DNA of 22,655 bases, from positions 1 to 22,655 of the forward strand of contig CABSEJ010000032.1 in assembly GCA_902476765.1 (NCBI GenBank), written 5' to 3'. Below, in pieces: positions 6,029 through 12,975 of this stretch. A program made the translations under genes and the position numbers. This DNA is from an uncultured Blautia sp. (GTDB lineage Bacteria > Bacillota > Clostridia > Lachnospirales > Lachnospiraceae). The notes under the pieces are model-generated. The model saw only the letters and a list, made by a program, of their open reading frames with translations, had not been told where the DNA came from and did no database searches. Position 1 is the first letter of the stretch. Each line of letters starts with the position of its first letter.

Positions 6029-8291
6029 GCTGGCAGTCGTCATTATTTTACTGGTCATACTGCTGCCTTCGCTGGCCATGATGTTTATCAGGCCACACTA
6101 TATTACAAAGCAAAACGAAAAAAATGAAATTGAATATGCAGACACAGACTTCCTCTCTCTGTTGGTAGAAAATACCTATGTGTTATACGGCGAGGAAAAT
6201 AAAGAGGAGCAGGGTAAAGATACAGAAGCTTTCTCTATTTTCTTTCCGGATTATGTGTCCACTGACTTGGATACAATGTCCGGAGAAGGCGCCCTGTCTT
6301 CCTCCTCTGTCTCCTCCGACGATACAGAAGAATACACAGAGGAATATGAAGATCCGGTAGACCTGATTGCCGACACTTTCCAGAATATGTACGATAACTG
6401 GACAGACAGTTTCTCTGCAATCCGCTCCTATATTGAATACGAGGTTCTGGACGGTCAGGAAAAAACTGTCCTGGACACCAATCGTGCCTTAGGTGATGAC
6501 GGTACTACTCTCTACGAAACTTTAACGGATATGAAAAAAGACTCTGTGCTGAAATCCGATTGTGATTATGCCTTTATAGCTATTATTGAATACGGAAAAA
6601 ATGGTAACATCAAATCTACTACCTTCCTTTCTCATGAGAAGGATAATACTACGCAGGCACTAAATGAGGCAGCCCGCATCCAGCCTGACGAAGAATTGAA
6701 AAATAACTATTATTTTTCCGGTGACTTTCAGCCTCCTCAGGACAGAATCTATTGCTTTGCCATGACCCAGAAATCTATGGCCTCTTTTATGGATCTGGAG
6801 CCTTATACCTTTAATTCTGACAGCTATTACAATGCCGGCGCTAACCTGCTGATACTGTTTTTCACCCTGCTGGGCTTTGTCTGTGCCGCAGCTCTTTTAC
6901 TGCCCCTTATTAAGCCTCTGCAGACAGGAAACGAAAAAATATTCCAGGTGCCTTTTGAACCTGTATGTTTCATCGCACTCTGCATCCTGAGCATTTCCGC
7001 CTCAGTGACTGCAGACCCCAGCGTAATGAACCAGCAATCCATCAAAGCAGTGCTGACCAGCATTGGCTTCAACGCCACGGCCGCATCCATACTGCAGTAT
7101 ATCTGGGGACTTATAGGCTGGCTGCTTATCTTTGCCGTTTGTTATTGGACCATAGGCTGCTTCCGGCATATATTCACCTTAGGAGTCAAAGAGTATATAA
7201 AAACTAAGGTTCTTATCTACCGAATCTGGCCCTGGCTGAAAAAAAACTGTCGCATCCTGTATCAACAGATTCGCTACAGCCTTCTCCATATAGATTTGAG
7301 GGACAATGCATCCCGAATCCTGCTGAAGCTGGTGCTGATAAACTTTATTATCCTTGGTTTTATCAGTCTCCTGTGGGTCTGGGGCCTTGGCGCCCTGGCG
7401 GCTTATTCCGTAGCGCTCTTCTTTTTGCTTCGGAAATATGTGAGGAAAATCCAGGAGCAATATAAGCTTCTTCTATCTGCCACCAATGAATTGGCAAAAG
7501 GAAATCTGAACGGAACTATCCCCGAAGATTTGGGTATCTTCGAGCCTTTCCGGGATGAAATAGACAAAATTCAAAGCGGGTTTAAGAAGGCTGTGGACGA
7601 AGAAGTGAAAAGCACTAAAATGAAGACAGACCTGATTACCAATGTATCCCATGACTTAAAAACTCCGCTGACTGCTATTATCACTTATGTTGACCTGTTG
7701 AAAAAGCCGGGCATAACTCAGGAAGAGCAGGAAAAGTACATTGGTATTCTGGACCAGAAAGCAAACCGACTGAAGGTTCTCATTGAGGATTTATTCGAAA
7801 TCAGCAAGGCTACCAGCAAGACTGTGTCCCTGAATATCATGGACATAGATATTGTCAGTCTCTTGAAGCAGGTAAAGCTGGAGCTTCAGGATAAGATAGA
7901 ATCCACGGATTTGGTATTCCGCTGGCAGCTTCCGGAGGATAAAATCATTCTTCCCCTGGACAGTCAGAGAACGTATCGGGTTTTTGAAAATCTTCTGGTA
8001 AATATCACAAAATATGCCATGCCCCATTCCCGGGTATACATCACTATGGAAGATACAGAAAATCATGTAAAAATCACAATGAAAAATGTCTCTGCCACAG
8101 AATTGGATTTCAGTCCCGGTGAAATAACCGAGCGGTTCGTGAGAGGCGATGCTTCCCGAAATACAGAGGGCAGCGGCCTGGGTCTTGCAATTGCCAAAAG
8201 CTTTACCGAGCTTCAGGGCGGAAGACTGGAGGTTTTCATAGACGCTGATTTATTTACTGTTGAAATAACTTTTCTAAAACCACAGATATAA
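6000..8291 (+). CDS. Multi-pass sensor histidine kinase with large extracellular domain
   Basis: Membrane partner of the preceding response regulator, 763 aa. In order: TM1 (about 11-30); an extracellular region (31-280) with an acidic, serine-rich patch at 94-119; then about five hydrophobic segments (281-304, 320-338, 365-390, 438-478 as a pair); a HAMP-like stretch; HisKA with phosphoacceptor H551 in SHDLKTPL; and a HATPase domain with N box ENLLVNITKYA (N668) and G2 box GSGLGLAIAKS (724-734). A canonical DxGxG box is not visible; the KNVSATELDFSPGEITERFVRGD stretch occupies that region, as in several Firmicute kinases. The start is TTG at 6000, with AAAGGTGG at 5983-5990. The first ATG would cut into TM1. 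Signal unknown. Confidence 0.93.
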   Translation: MDTKSKNYHKLAVVIILLVILLPSLAMMFIRPHYITKQNEKNEIEYADTDFLSLLVENTYVLYGEENKEEQGKDTEAFSIFFPDYVSTDLDTMSGEGALSSSSVSSDDTEEYTEEYEDPVDLIADTFQNMYDNWTDSFSAIRSYIEYEVLDGQEKTVLDTNRALGDDGTTLYETLTDMKKDSVLKSDCDYAFIAIIEYGKNGNIKSTTFLSHEKDNTTQALNEAARIQPDEELKNNYYFSGDFQPPQDRIYCFAMTQKSMASFMDLEPYTFNSDSYYNAGANLLILFFTLLGFVCAAALLLPLIKPLQTGNEKIFQVPFEPVCFIALCILSISASVTADPSVMNQQSIKAVLTSIGFNATAASILQYIWGLIGWLLIFAVCYWTIGCFRHIFTLGVKEYIKTKVLIYRIWPWLKKNCRILYQQIRYSLLHIDLRDNASRILLKLVLINFIILGFISLLWVWGLGALAAYSVALFFLLRKYVRKIQEQYKLLLSATNELAKGNLNGTIPEDLGIFEPFRDEIDKIQSGFKKAVDEEVKSTKMKTDLITNVSHDLKTPLTAIITYVDLLKKPGITQEEQEKYIGILDQKANRLKVLIEDLFEISKATSKTVSLNIMDIDIVSLLKQVKLELQDKIESTDLVFRWQLPEDKIILPLDSQRTYRVFENLLVNITKYAMPHSRVYITMEDTENHVKITMKNVSATELDFSPGEITERFVRGDASRNTEGSGLGLAIAKSFTELQGGRLEVFIDADLFTVEITFLKPQI

Positions 8292-8294
8292 AAC

Positions 8295-8380
8295 AATAAG
8301 GAGCTGCCGCAAAACCTATATGGAAAATATTTATCCATACAGCTATTTTCCATATAAGTTCCCTGCCACAGCTCCTTATT
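8295..8380. terminator. Two-part bidirectional terminator hairpin
   Basis: The outer stem is 12 bp (AATAAGGAGCTG at 8295-8306 with CAGCTCCTTATT at 8369-8380) and encloses a separate 13-bp stem (8317-8329 with 8344-8356). The plus strand continues into CTCTTTTGCC and a T-run; the minus strand into a T-rich stretch. It sits between the convergent histidine kinase and nicotinamidase-like genes and can serve both. Confidence 0.75.
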
Positions 8381-8399
8381 CTCTTTTGCCTTATCTTTT

Positions 8400-8924
8400 T
8401 TATTCCCCTTCCACCTGAATCTGGCACATCTTCATGGCTTCCAGAGCATTCTCGTGGCTCTTAGGCGTCACACCTGCGCAGCAGGAAGCATCCACTAAGA
8501 TTTGGGATTCCCAGAGGGCTGCTTTTAAAAGCAAAGCATTGGAAATCACGCAGATGTCTGTACACAGGCCTACCAGTTCTATGTTGTCGTAGCCTTTCTC
8601 CTTGGCCATCCTGGCCAGCTCCATGCTTCCGAAGGTAGGTTTCTCCAGCAGTTCCTCCCTCCTGGCAAGCCCTGCAAGCTCAGGTACCAGCTCCCATCCT
8701 TTAGTCCCTTTAATACAATGTGGAACCGGAAGCTTCTTTCCCTCCTGGCTCATCAAATAATCCTGGCCATGGGTATCCAGGGTAAAGATTATGTCTTTTC
8801 CACATTCTCTGGCTTTTTTCACTTTACAAACCACAGAATCCACAATCTGCTCTGCCTCTTTTGTCCCCAGGACGCCGTTTACAAAATCCACCTGCATATC
8901 TACTACTACTAACAATTCTTTCAT
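8400..8924 (-). CDS. Nicotinamidase/isochorismatase-family cysteine hydrolase
   Basis: Probable cytoplasmic amidohydrolase that converts nicotinamide to nicotinate for NAD salvage; 174 aa. The triad is visible as D9 (VVDMQVDF), K95 (EKPTFGS) and C125 (GLCTDICV). Likely metal ligands are D50 and H52 (LDTHGQDY), E61 and H69 (PHCIKGT), an Asp-His-Glu-His set resembling the pneumococcal nicotinamidase. ATG 8924 follows AGGAGG; the stop of the upstream hydrolase gene overlaps this ribosome binding site, so both are cotranscribed. Nicotinamidase is the best guess. Other members of the superfamily act on isochorismate or carbamoyl compounds, so no gene symbol is given. Confidence 0.85.
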   Translation of the reverse strand: MKELLVVVDMQVDFVNGVLGTKEAEQIVDSVVCKVKKARECGKDIIFTLDTHGQDYLMSQEGKKLPVPHCIKGTKGWELVPELAGLARREELLEKPTFGSMELARMAKEKGYDNIELVGLCTDICVISNALLLKAALWESQILVDASCCAGVTPKSHENALEAMKMCQIQVEGE

Positions 8925-8937
8925 ATTCCTGTGCCTC

Positions 8938-9789
8938 CTATTTCAGTTTATCCTGAAAGAAACAGATAATTCTGTCCCATATTTCTTTTTGGAAGAAATG
9001 TACATCTGCATGGTCTGCTCCCTCTATGGCCACAAGAGATACCTGGGCTCCCGCTGCTTCCAGCTTTTCATACATGGCCTGGCTCTGGGAGAAAGGTACG
9101 GTCCTGTCCTCTGTTCCATGGAGCATCAGGAAGGGCGGTGCATCAGGTGAAACATAGGAAACAGGGCTTGCCATGGCGGCCTTTTCTCTATCCACAGACG
9201 CATTGCCTCCTATGAGAAGTGATTCCGGGGCTGCCGCCTTCATGTAATCCGCTGTACCCTCTATCATTTTCTCCATATCCGATGGCAGATACCAGGTACA
9301 GGCTGCCTGAACCGCACTGGACTCATCCAGATACCAGCCCTTATCCCATTCTTTTCTGTCTCCGGTAAGAGCCGTCATAGCCGCCAGATGGGCACCTGCA
9401 GATTCCCCCATAACGCCAAAGGCATCCTCCTGAATGGAATACTGCTCACTGTGAGCTCGCAGATAGCGGACAGCAGCCTTTATATCCTCCAGCTGGGCAG
9501 GAAAAATCACCTGGTTGCTGGTACGGTACTGGACGCTGGCCACCACAAAGCCTTCCATAGCCAGACGGCTTAAATAAGCCAGATGAGCGCCGGTACTCAT
9601 TTCTTTCCAGGCTCCGCCGCATATCCAGACAATACATGGATACTTCTTCCCCTTTTCCATGGGAAAAACAATGTCCATTTTCAAGTTCTCCACCGTATGA
9701 CCGCACCAGGAAGGCACCTGGCCGAAAACAACACCTGTATCCGTCAGATATTGGGGCTGCTCTACTTTTACTTTTATGGTTTCCTTCAT
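8938..9789 (-). CDS. Alpha/beta hydrolase, esterase/lipase type
   Basis: Cytoplasmic serine hydrolase of the BD-FAE/HSL-like esterase group, 283 aa, no signal peptide. The oxyanion-hole region reads ICGGAW (56-61) in place of the common HGGG. The nucleophile is S130 in GESAG, with acid D228 in HGTEDRTVP and H260 in GADHAD, so all three catalytic residues are present in order. ATG 9789 follows AAGGAGGAG. It lies 82 bp after the NUDIX gene across an A/T-rich gap in which I see no convincing promoter, and 13 bp before the nicotinamidase-like gene. The substrate is probably a short acyl ester or an acetylated sugar; the sequence does not decide. Confidence 0.88.
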   Translation of the reverse strand: MKETIKVKVEQPQYLTDTGVVFGQVPSWCGHTVENLKMDIVFPMEKGKKYPCIVWICGGAWKEMSTGAHLAYLSRLAMEGFVVASVQYRTSNQVIFPAQLEDIKAAVRYLRAHSEQYSIQEDAFGVMGESAGAHLAAMTALTGDRKEWDKGWYLDESSAVQAACTWYLPSDMEKMIEGTADYMKAAAPESLLIGGNASVDREKAAMASPVSYVSPDAPPFLMLHGTEDRTVPFSQSQAMYEKLEAAGAQVSLVAIEGADHADVHFFQKEIWDRIICFFQDKLK

Positions 9790-9871
9790 CTCAAACTCCT
9801 CCTTGTTCTTTTAACGGTAAGCTGCTCTCTGAAAAAAAGTACCATTTTAGTTTTATATTTATTTTTACTTT

Positions 9872-10324
9872 TTAATAAGCTTTCAAAACATGGTCTTCTT
9901 CCGGGTCATAGAAAAGCTCGCTGATGTTATCCGAAAGGAACATCTCCAGATTTCTGTCAAAATCATTGGCCAGACTGTATTCCTTTAAACTGTCCAAAGG
10001 GGCCCAAAACACTTCTCCCTCCTCTGAGGAATGAAGGTGCCCGGAAAAATCCCCTGTTTTGTAGAAAAACACCATAGAGCGTCCTCCCTTTTCATCAAAC
10101 CACTCCTTCACCCCACACAGCTTCACATTGCGGATTTCCAATCCTGTTTCCTCCTTTATTTCCCGGATAACCGATAGCACCAGAGACTCTCCCTTTTCTA
10201 CATGTCCTCCCGGAAAGGTAATGCCTGGCCAAACCTTTTTTCTCCGGTTCTGCAGCAATACATTACCCTCTCCGTCATATATCATACACAGATTCATCAG
10301 CTCTGTTTTTTCCTTCTCTCTCAC
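9872..10324 (-). CDS. NUDIX hydrolase, MutT/8-oxo-dGTP-like
   Basis: Cytoplasmic nucleoside-diphosphate-X hydrolase, 150 aa. The complete Nudix box runs from G40 through E46 to REIKEETGL (54-62), fitting GX5EX7REUXEEXGU. Preceding WPGITFPGGH is typical of MutT-like enzymes in Firmicutes annotated as 8-oxo-dGTP diphosphatases; the true substrate is not evident. The start is GTG at 10324, two bases after the permease stop. The run GGAGGAGGAA encoding the permease C-terminus serves as ribosome binding site, so translation is coupled. The first internal ATG (residue 10) has no comparable site. Confidence 0.88.
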   Translation of the reverse strand: MREKEKTELMNLCMIYDGEGNVLLQNRRKKVWPGITFPGGHVEKGESLVLSVIREIKEETGLEIRNVKLCGVKEWFDEKGGRSMVFFYKTGDFSGHLHSSEEGEVFWAPLDSLKEYSLANDFDRNLEMFLSDNISELFYDPEEDHVLKAY

Positions 10325-10326
10325 GT

Positions 10327-11673
10327 CTATTCCTCCTCCACCAGCTTTGCGTTGGGATATATTCTTTCTATTTTGTCATTGTCAAAGTGTTGGTCTAAAA
10401 AAATTTCCAGCCTGTTATCTGCACTGGGATTTCCCACTCTGTCCTGATAGCGATATAAAGCCATGGCGGAAACCAGCATATCTGCGGCCATAAAAACCAC
10501 GGCAGTCCATATGAGAATCTTTCCTCCTTTCACAGGAAGCTTCTCAATCCATCCGGAAAAAACAGGGTAAAGGATTTTCAGCCATATTACTGCTGCAATT
10601 CCCCAGAAGAAACAGTACAGCAGGTTAATTCTGCCGCCAAGGTTAAAGGGAATCTCACTGTAATCCCAAAACACCGTACCAAAAACCATTTCTGTAAATA
10701 CGCTGCAGAAATATTCATAGGCTCCTCCCAAAACCGTTCCACATAAAAATACATATCTGTCGCTTTTCTCCCTGTATCTGTAGAGAAAAGCAGTAAGGAA
10801 AGCACATCCGAAGCCCCATACAATACTAAAAGGCCCCCAGACCACACTGCTCCTGCTCATCCACACACCTGCAGTTATCCGGCAGAAAATGGTTTCTGTT
10901 ATATCACCCAGAAAAGCTCCCAGGAAGAACAAACCGGCCAGCTTATAGAAACAGCATCCCTTGGCAAATACCTGGCTTTCTGCCTTCTCCGGCCCATCTT
11001 TTTCTTGCGCTTCCCTCTTCCATCCTACTCCGACGGTCTCCGCCTGCAGATTTGGATAGGCCTTTGCCATACGTCTCTGAACCCTTCTGGTCAGGGCATT
11101 GCCGAAATCCTCTGTTATGTCCTGGACATAGTCCATGAATCTGGCTCCCATGGTCAGCCTGCGAAACTGGGTAACCGTTACAATACAGCAGATTCCATCT
11201 GCCAATACCAATATGCCCAAACCTATTTCTAAAATATCTTCCACTTTTTCCGGAAGCAAGTGAACCAAATCCAGAAAAAAGGGATTCAAAATCCATATAC
11301 AGGCTATGGCCCCCAAACCAAAAAATAACAAGTGAGTATAGGTAATATAGCCCTGAAACTGAAATCTGGCCTGACTGTAATCCCACCATTTCCGGTTAAA
11401 AACATGTTCCAAAAGGGCACCTGTCACCACAATAGCCAGAAGAGCCACCACAGCACCGCCTAAAAACAGGAAGAAAAACCTGTGCTTTAACTCCGGCAAA
11501 AAGATACTGTAGCCAATGCCTATAAATCCATATATAGGGCAGAGAGGCAGATTAAAAAAACCTGTGTTAATAAAACGCTTTCTCCGCAGCGCATTGGCTA
11601 TTACCCCGGCGCACCATCCCAGAAAAGAATAGATTACAAACAGCCAAAATAAGTCATCCCATGTGTAGTACAT
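10327..11673 (-). CDS. Tandemly duplicated PF06541-type (CmpB-like) membrane protein
   Basis: Polytopic membrane protein of 448 aa from the family annotated as putative ABC transporter permease (ABC_trans_CmpB, PF06541); transport has not been shown for the family to my knowledge. Two homologous halves are visible. Residues 8-145 carry GALLEHVFNRKWWDYS and a GYI...FFGLGAIACIW stretch; residues 245-385 carry VFTEMVFGTVFWDYS and GRI...FFWGIAAVIW. WWDYS (96-100) and FWDYS (335-339) are equivalent positions. A charged cytoplasmic linker (about 175-240) joins them. No ATPase gene is adjacent. ATG 11673 follows GGGAGATGG. The NUDIX gene follows directly, and a promoter lies inside the preceding gene. 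Confidence 0.82.
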   Translation of the reverse strand: MYYTWDDLFWLFVIYSFLGWCAGVIANALRRKRFINTGFFNLPLCPIYGFIGIGYSIFLPELKHRFFFLFLGGAVVALLAIVVTGALLEHVFNRKWWDYSQARFQFQGYITYTHLLFFGLGAIACIWILNPFFLDLVHLLPEKVEDILEIGLGILVLADGICCIVTVTQFRRLTMGARFMDYVQDITEDFGNALTRRVQRRMAKAYPNLQAETVGVGWKREAQEKDGPEKAESQVFAKGCCFYKLAGLFFLGAFLGDITETIFCRITAGVWMSRSSVVWGPFSIVWGFGCAFLTAFLYRYREKSDRYVFLCGTVLGGAYEYFCSVFTEMVFGTVFWDYSEIPFNLGGRINLLYCFFWGIAAVIWLKILYPVFSGWIEKLPVKGGKILIWTAVVFMAADMLVSAMALYRYQDRVGNPSADNRLEIFLDQHFDNDKIERIYPNAKLVEEE

Positions 11674-11714
11674 TTTCCATCTCCCATCTTTTGTTCGTAA
11701 AATCTGCTATGCTT

Positions 11715-11743
11715 ATTGTACCTCTACCGGCCTGCTATGTAAA
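11715..11743 (-). promoter_or_regulatory. Probable promoter for the permease-NUDIX unit
   Basis: On the minus strand TTTACA (11743-11738) and TACAAT (11720-11715) are spaced 17 bp, inside the 3' end of the preceding membrane protein gene, about 45 bp before the permease start. It would allow permease expression independent of the PadR unit. Confidence 0.5.
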
Positions 11744-12341
11744 ACAATATTTCCCCTGTCAGAAAAAGAAGCCCGCACAGCAAGGTGAAATATTTTCGTT
11801 TTCCCCTGATCCAGTAATCCATGGGAATGGGAATAAAGTTTCTGGTTCCCAGCTTCACCAAAAAAGCTGCTGTCGTCTCAAAGACCAGGGGAACCAGGGT
11901 TACAGCCATTTGTTCCAGGTCCCATGTTCTTCCTCTATGCCAGGCGAAAAGAGCCCATAGGCCGGAAGAAAAAAGCCCCAGCACAGGCAGCCAGGCAATG
12001 AAAAGGCCGAAATTGCGTTTTTCTCTGGTAATCTCCGGGTGTTCTCCAAGGCTTTCCACCACCTGCTCACAAAAGCTTTTGTAATCTCCTCCCATAACCT
12101 TTTCAGCCGTCTCGCCCCGCTCCTGGGCTTCTAAAAACATATCCGTAATATCCTGGCGTATGTCCTCCAGCCGCCCCTCCTCCAGGCTTTTCTCCCTCAA
12201 ATAACAGATTATCTCTGTCATCCATAGCTTGTTTTCCTTGGTGAGTCTGGCATCTCTTCGGTTATTGCGTTCCTTTATCTTCTGGTTTTTCTCTTCTGTC
12301 CTTCTATTTTCTGCTTTTGAGATACTGGCTTTTCTGTACAT
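11724..12341 (-). CDS. PadR-linked membrane protein with DUF1048-like helical domain
   Basis: 205-residue protein with three parts: a very basic, charged N-terminal helix (about 1-38); a helical domain (40-100) ending in GGDYKSFCEQVVESL, reminiscent of DUF1048/DUF1700-type domains that follow PadR regulators; and three hydrophobic segments (111-134, 144-164, 184-203). The open frame extends to 12431, but ATG 12341 has AGAAAGGAGG with eight-base spacing, a far better site than any upstream codon. It follows padR-like gene 12473-12796 by 131 bp. Function unknown; in comparable pairs the regulator controls its membrane neighbour. The domain name is a similarity judgement by eye. Confidence 0.72.
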   Translation of the reverse strand: MYRKASISKAENRRTEEKNQKIKERNNRRDARLTKENKLWMTEIICYLREKSLEEGRLEDIRQDITDMFLEAQERGETAEKVMGGDYKSFCEQVVESLGEHPEITREKRNFGLFIAWLPVLGLFSSGLWALFAWHRGRTWDLEQMAVTLVPLVFETTAAFLVKLGTRNFIPIPMDYWIRGKRKYFTLLCGLLFLTGEILFYIAGR

Positions 12342-12472
12342 AATCTCTGCCTCCTTTCTGAACGTGCAGGCCATCCTGTATATGGCTTTCACACTGCAAA
12401 GCTTAGCTTCCGTGTACAAAGGTCCAAACACCTCTGCTATATAATTTACTTATTTTTCAGTTTTCTTTTTCC

Positions 12473-12796
12473 TTAATCCTGCCGGGAAAAAAGACATTCC
12501 ACGGCCTGCTCCAGCTCCCGAAAGCTTTTACGAAAGCGTTCCAGTTCTTCTTTTCCTTGTTGGGTAATAGAAAAATATTTTCTTTTGGGACCTAAAAGGG
12601 AGGCTTTATACTGGGCTTCTATCAGTCCGTTTTTTTCCAGCCTGAGAAGCATTGGATATATCGTTCCCTCTGAGATTTCTCCAAACCCATAAGTCTGAAG
12701 CTTCTGAGAAATCTCGTATCCGTAGGTCTGGCTGCGGCTGATTATTTCCAGAACACAGCCTTCTAAAGTCCCCTTCAGCATTTGAGAAGGAATCAA
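12473..12796 (-). CDS. PadR-family transcriptional regulator
   Basis: 107-residue winged-helix repressor of the small PadR type (PadR-s2). The N-terminal wHTH covers about 8-85, with the family signature TYGYEISQKL, then SEGTIYPMLLRLEKNGLI as recognition helix and wing, and GPKRKYFSITQQGKEEL. A short C-terminal helix for dimerisation follows. The start codon is TTG at 12796, with GAGGTGA just upstream; ATG at residue 6 lacks a site. It heads the minus-strand unit and probably controls the DUF1048-like membrane protein gene and itself through the inverted repeat at 12829-12855. The inducer is unknown. Confidence 0.92.
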   Translation of the reverse strand: MIPSQMLKGTLEGCVLEIISRSQTYGYEISQKLQTYGFGEISEGTIYPMLLRLEKNGLIEAQYKASLLGPKRKYFSITQQGKEELERFRKSFRELEQAVECLFSRQD

Positions 12797-12828
12797 AAAA
12801 TCACCTCATCTTTTTCAACTTGATTTCC

Positions 12829-12864
12829 TAAGTATATTGTATAGCAAGATACTAAAGAAAGCAA
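12829..12864 (-). promoter_or_regulatory. PadR promoter with overlapping candidate operator
   Basis: An inverted repeat TAAGTAT...ATACTAA (12829-12855, one mismatch) spans possible -10 boxes TATACA (12843-12838) and TATACT (12836-12831). Upstream TTGCTT (12864-12859) could be the -35, 15 bp from the first. The overlap of -10 and repeat suggests autorepression by the PadR protein; inferred. Confidence 0.42.
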
Positions 12865-12867
12865 TAG

Positions 12868-12950
12868 AAAAAATCCCGCAAAAGCTCTTTTCTGTCAGAC
12901 CCTCTGTTCACTTTAAGAACAATGCCTTTTCAGATTCAGCCCCTGCGGGA
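12868..12950 (-). terminator. Terminator of the Na/Pi cotransporter gene
   Basis: Read on the minus strand, TCCCGCA (12950-12944) pairs with TGCGGGA (12880-12874), followed by a six-T run and more T. The enclosed segment is long, about 63 nt, and contains a small TGTTC/GAACA hairpin. It starts about 25 bases after the transporter stop. Confidence 0.7.
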
Positions 12951-12975
12951 AATTTATTATTTTATTCTTTTTATT

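Noticed and set aside
9834..9873. A/T-only 8-bp inverted repeat (AAAAAGTA and TACTTTTT) between the NUDIX and alpha/beta hydrolase genes
   Set aside because: Too weak to call a terminator; the 24-base loop and A/T-only stem can arise by chance in this A/T-rich gap.
12342..12472. Upstream extension of the DUF1048-like gene to 12431
   Set aside because: No ribosome binding site at the upstream ATG, while ATG 12341 has AGAAAGGAGG at ideal spacing.
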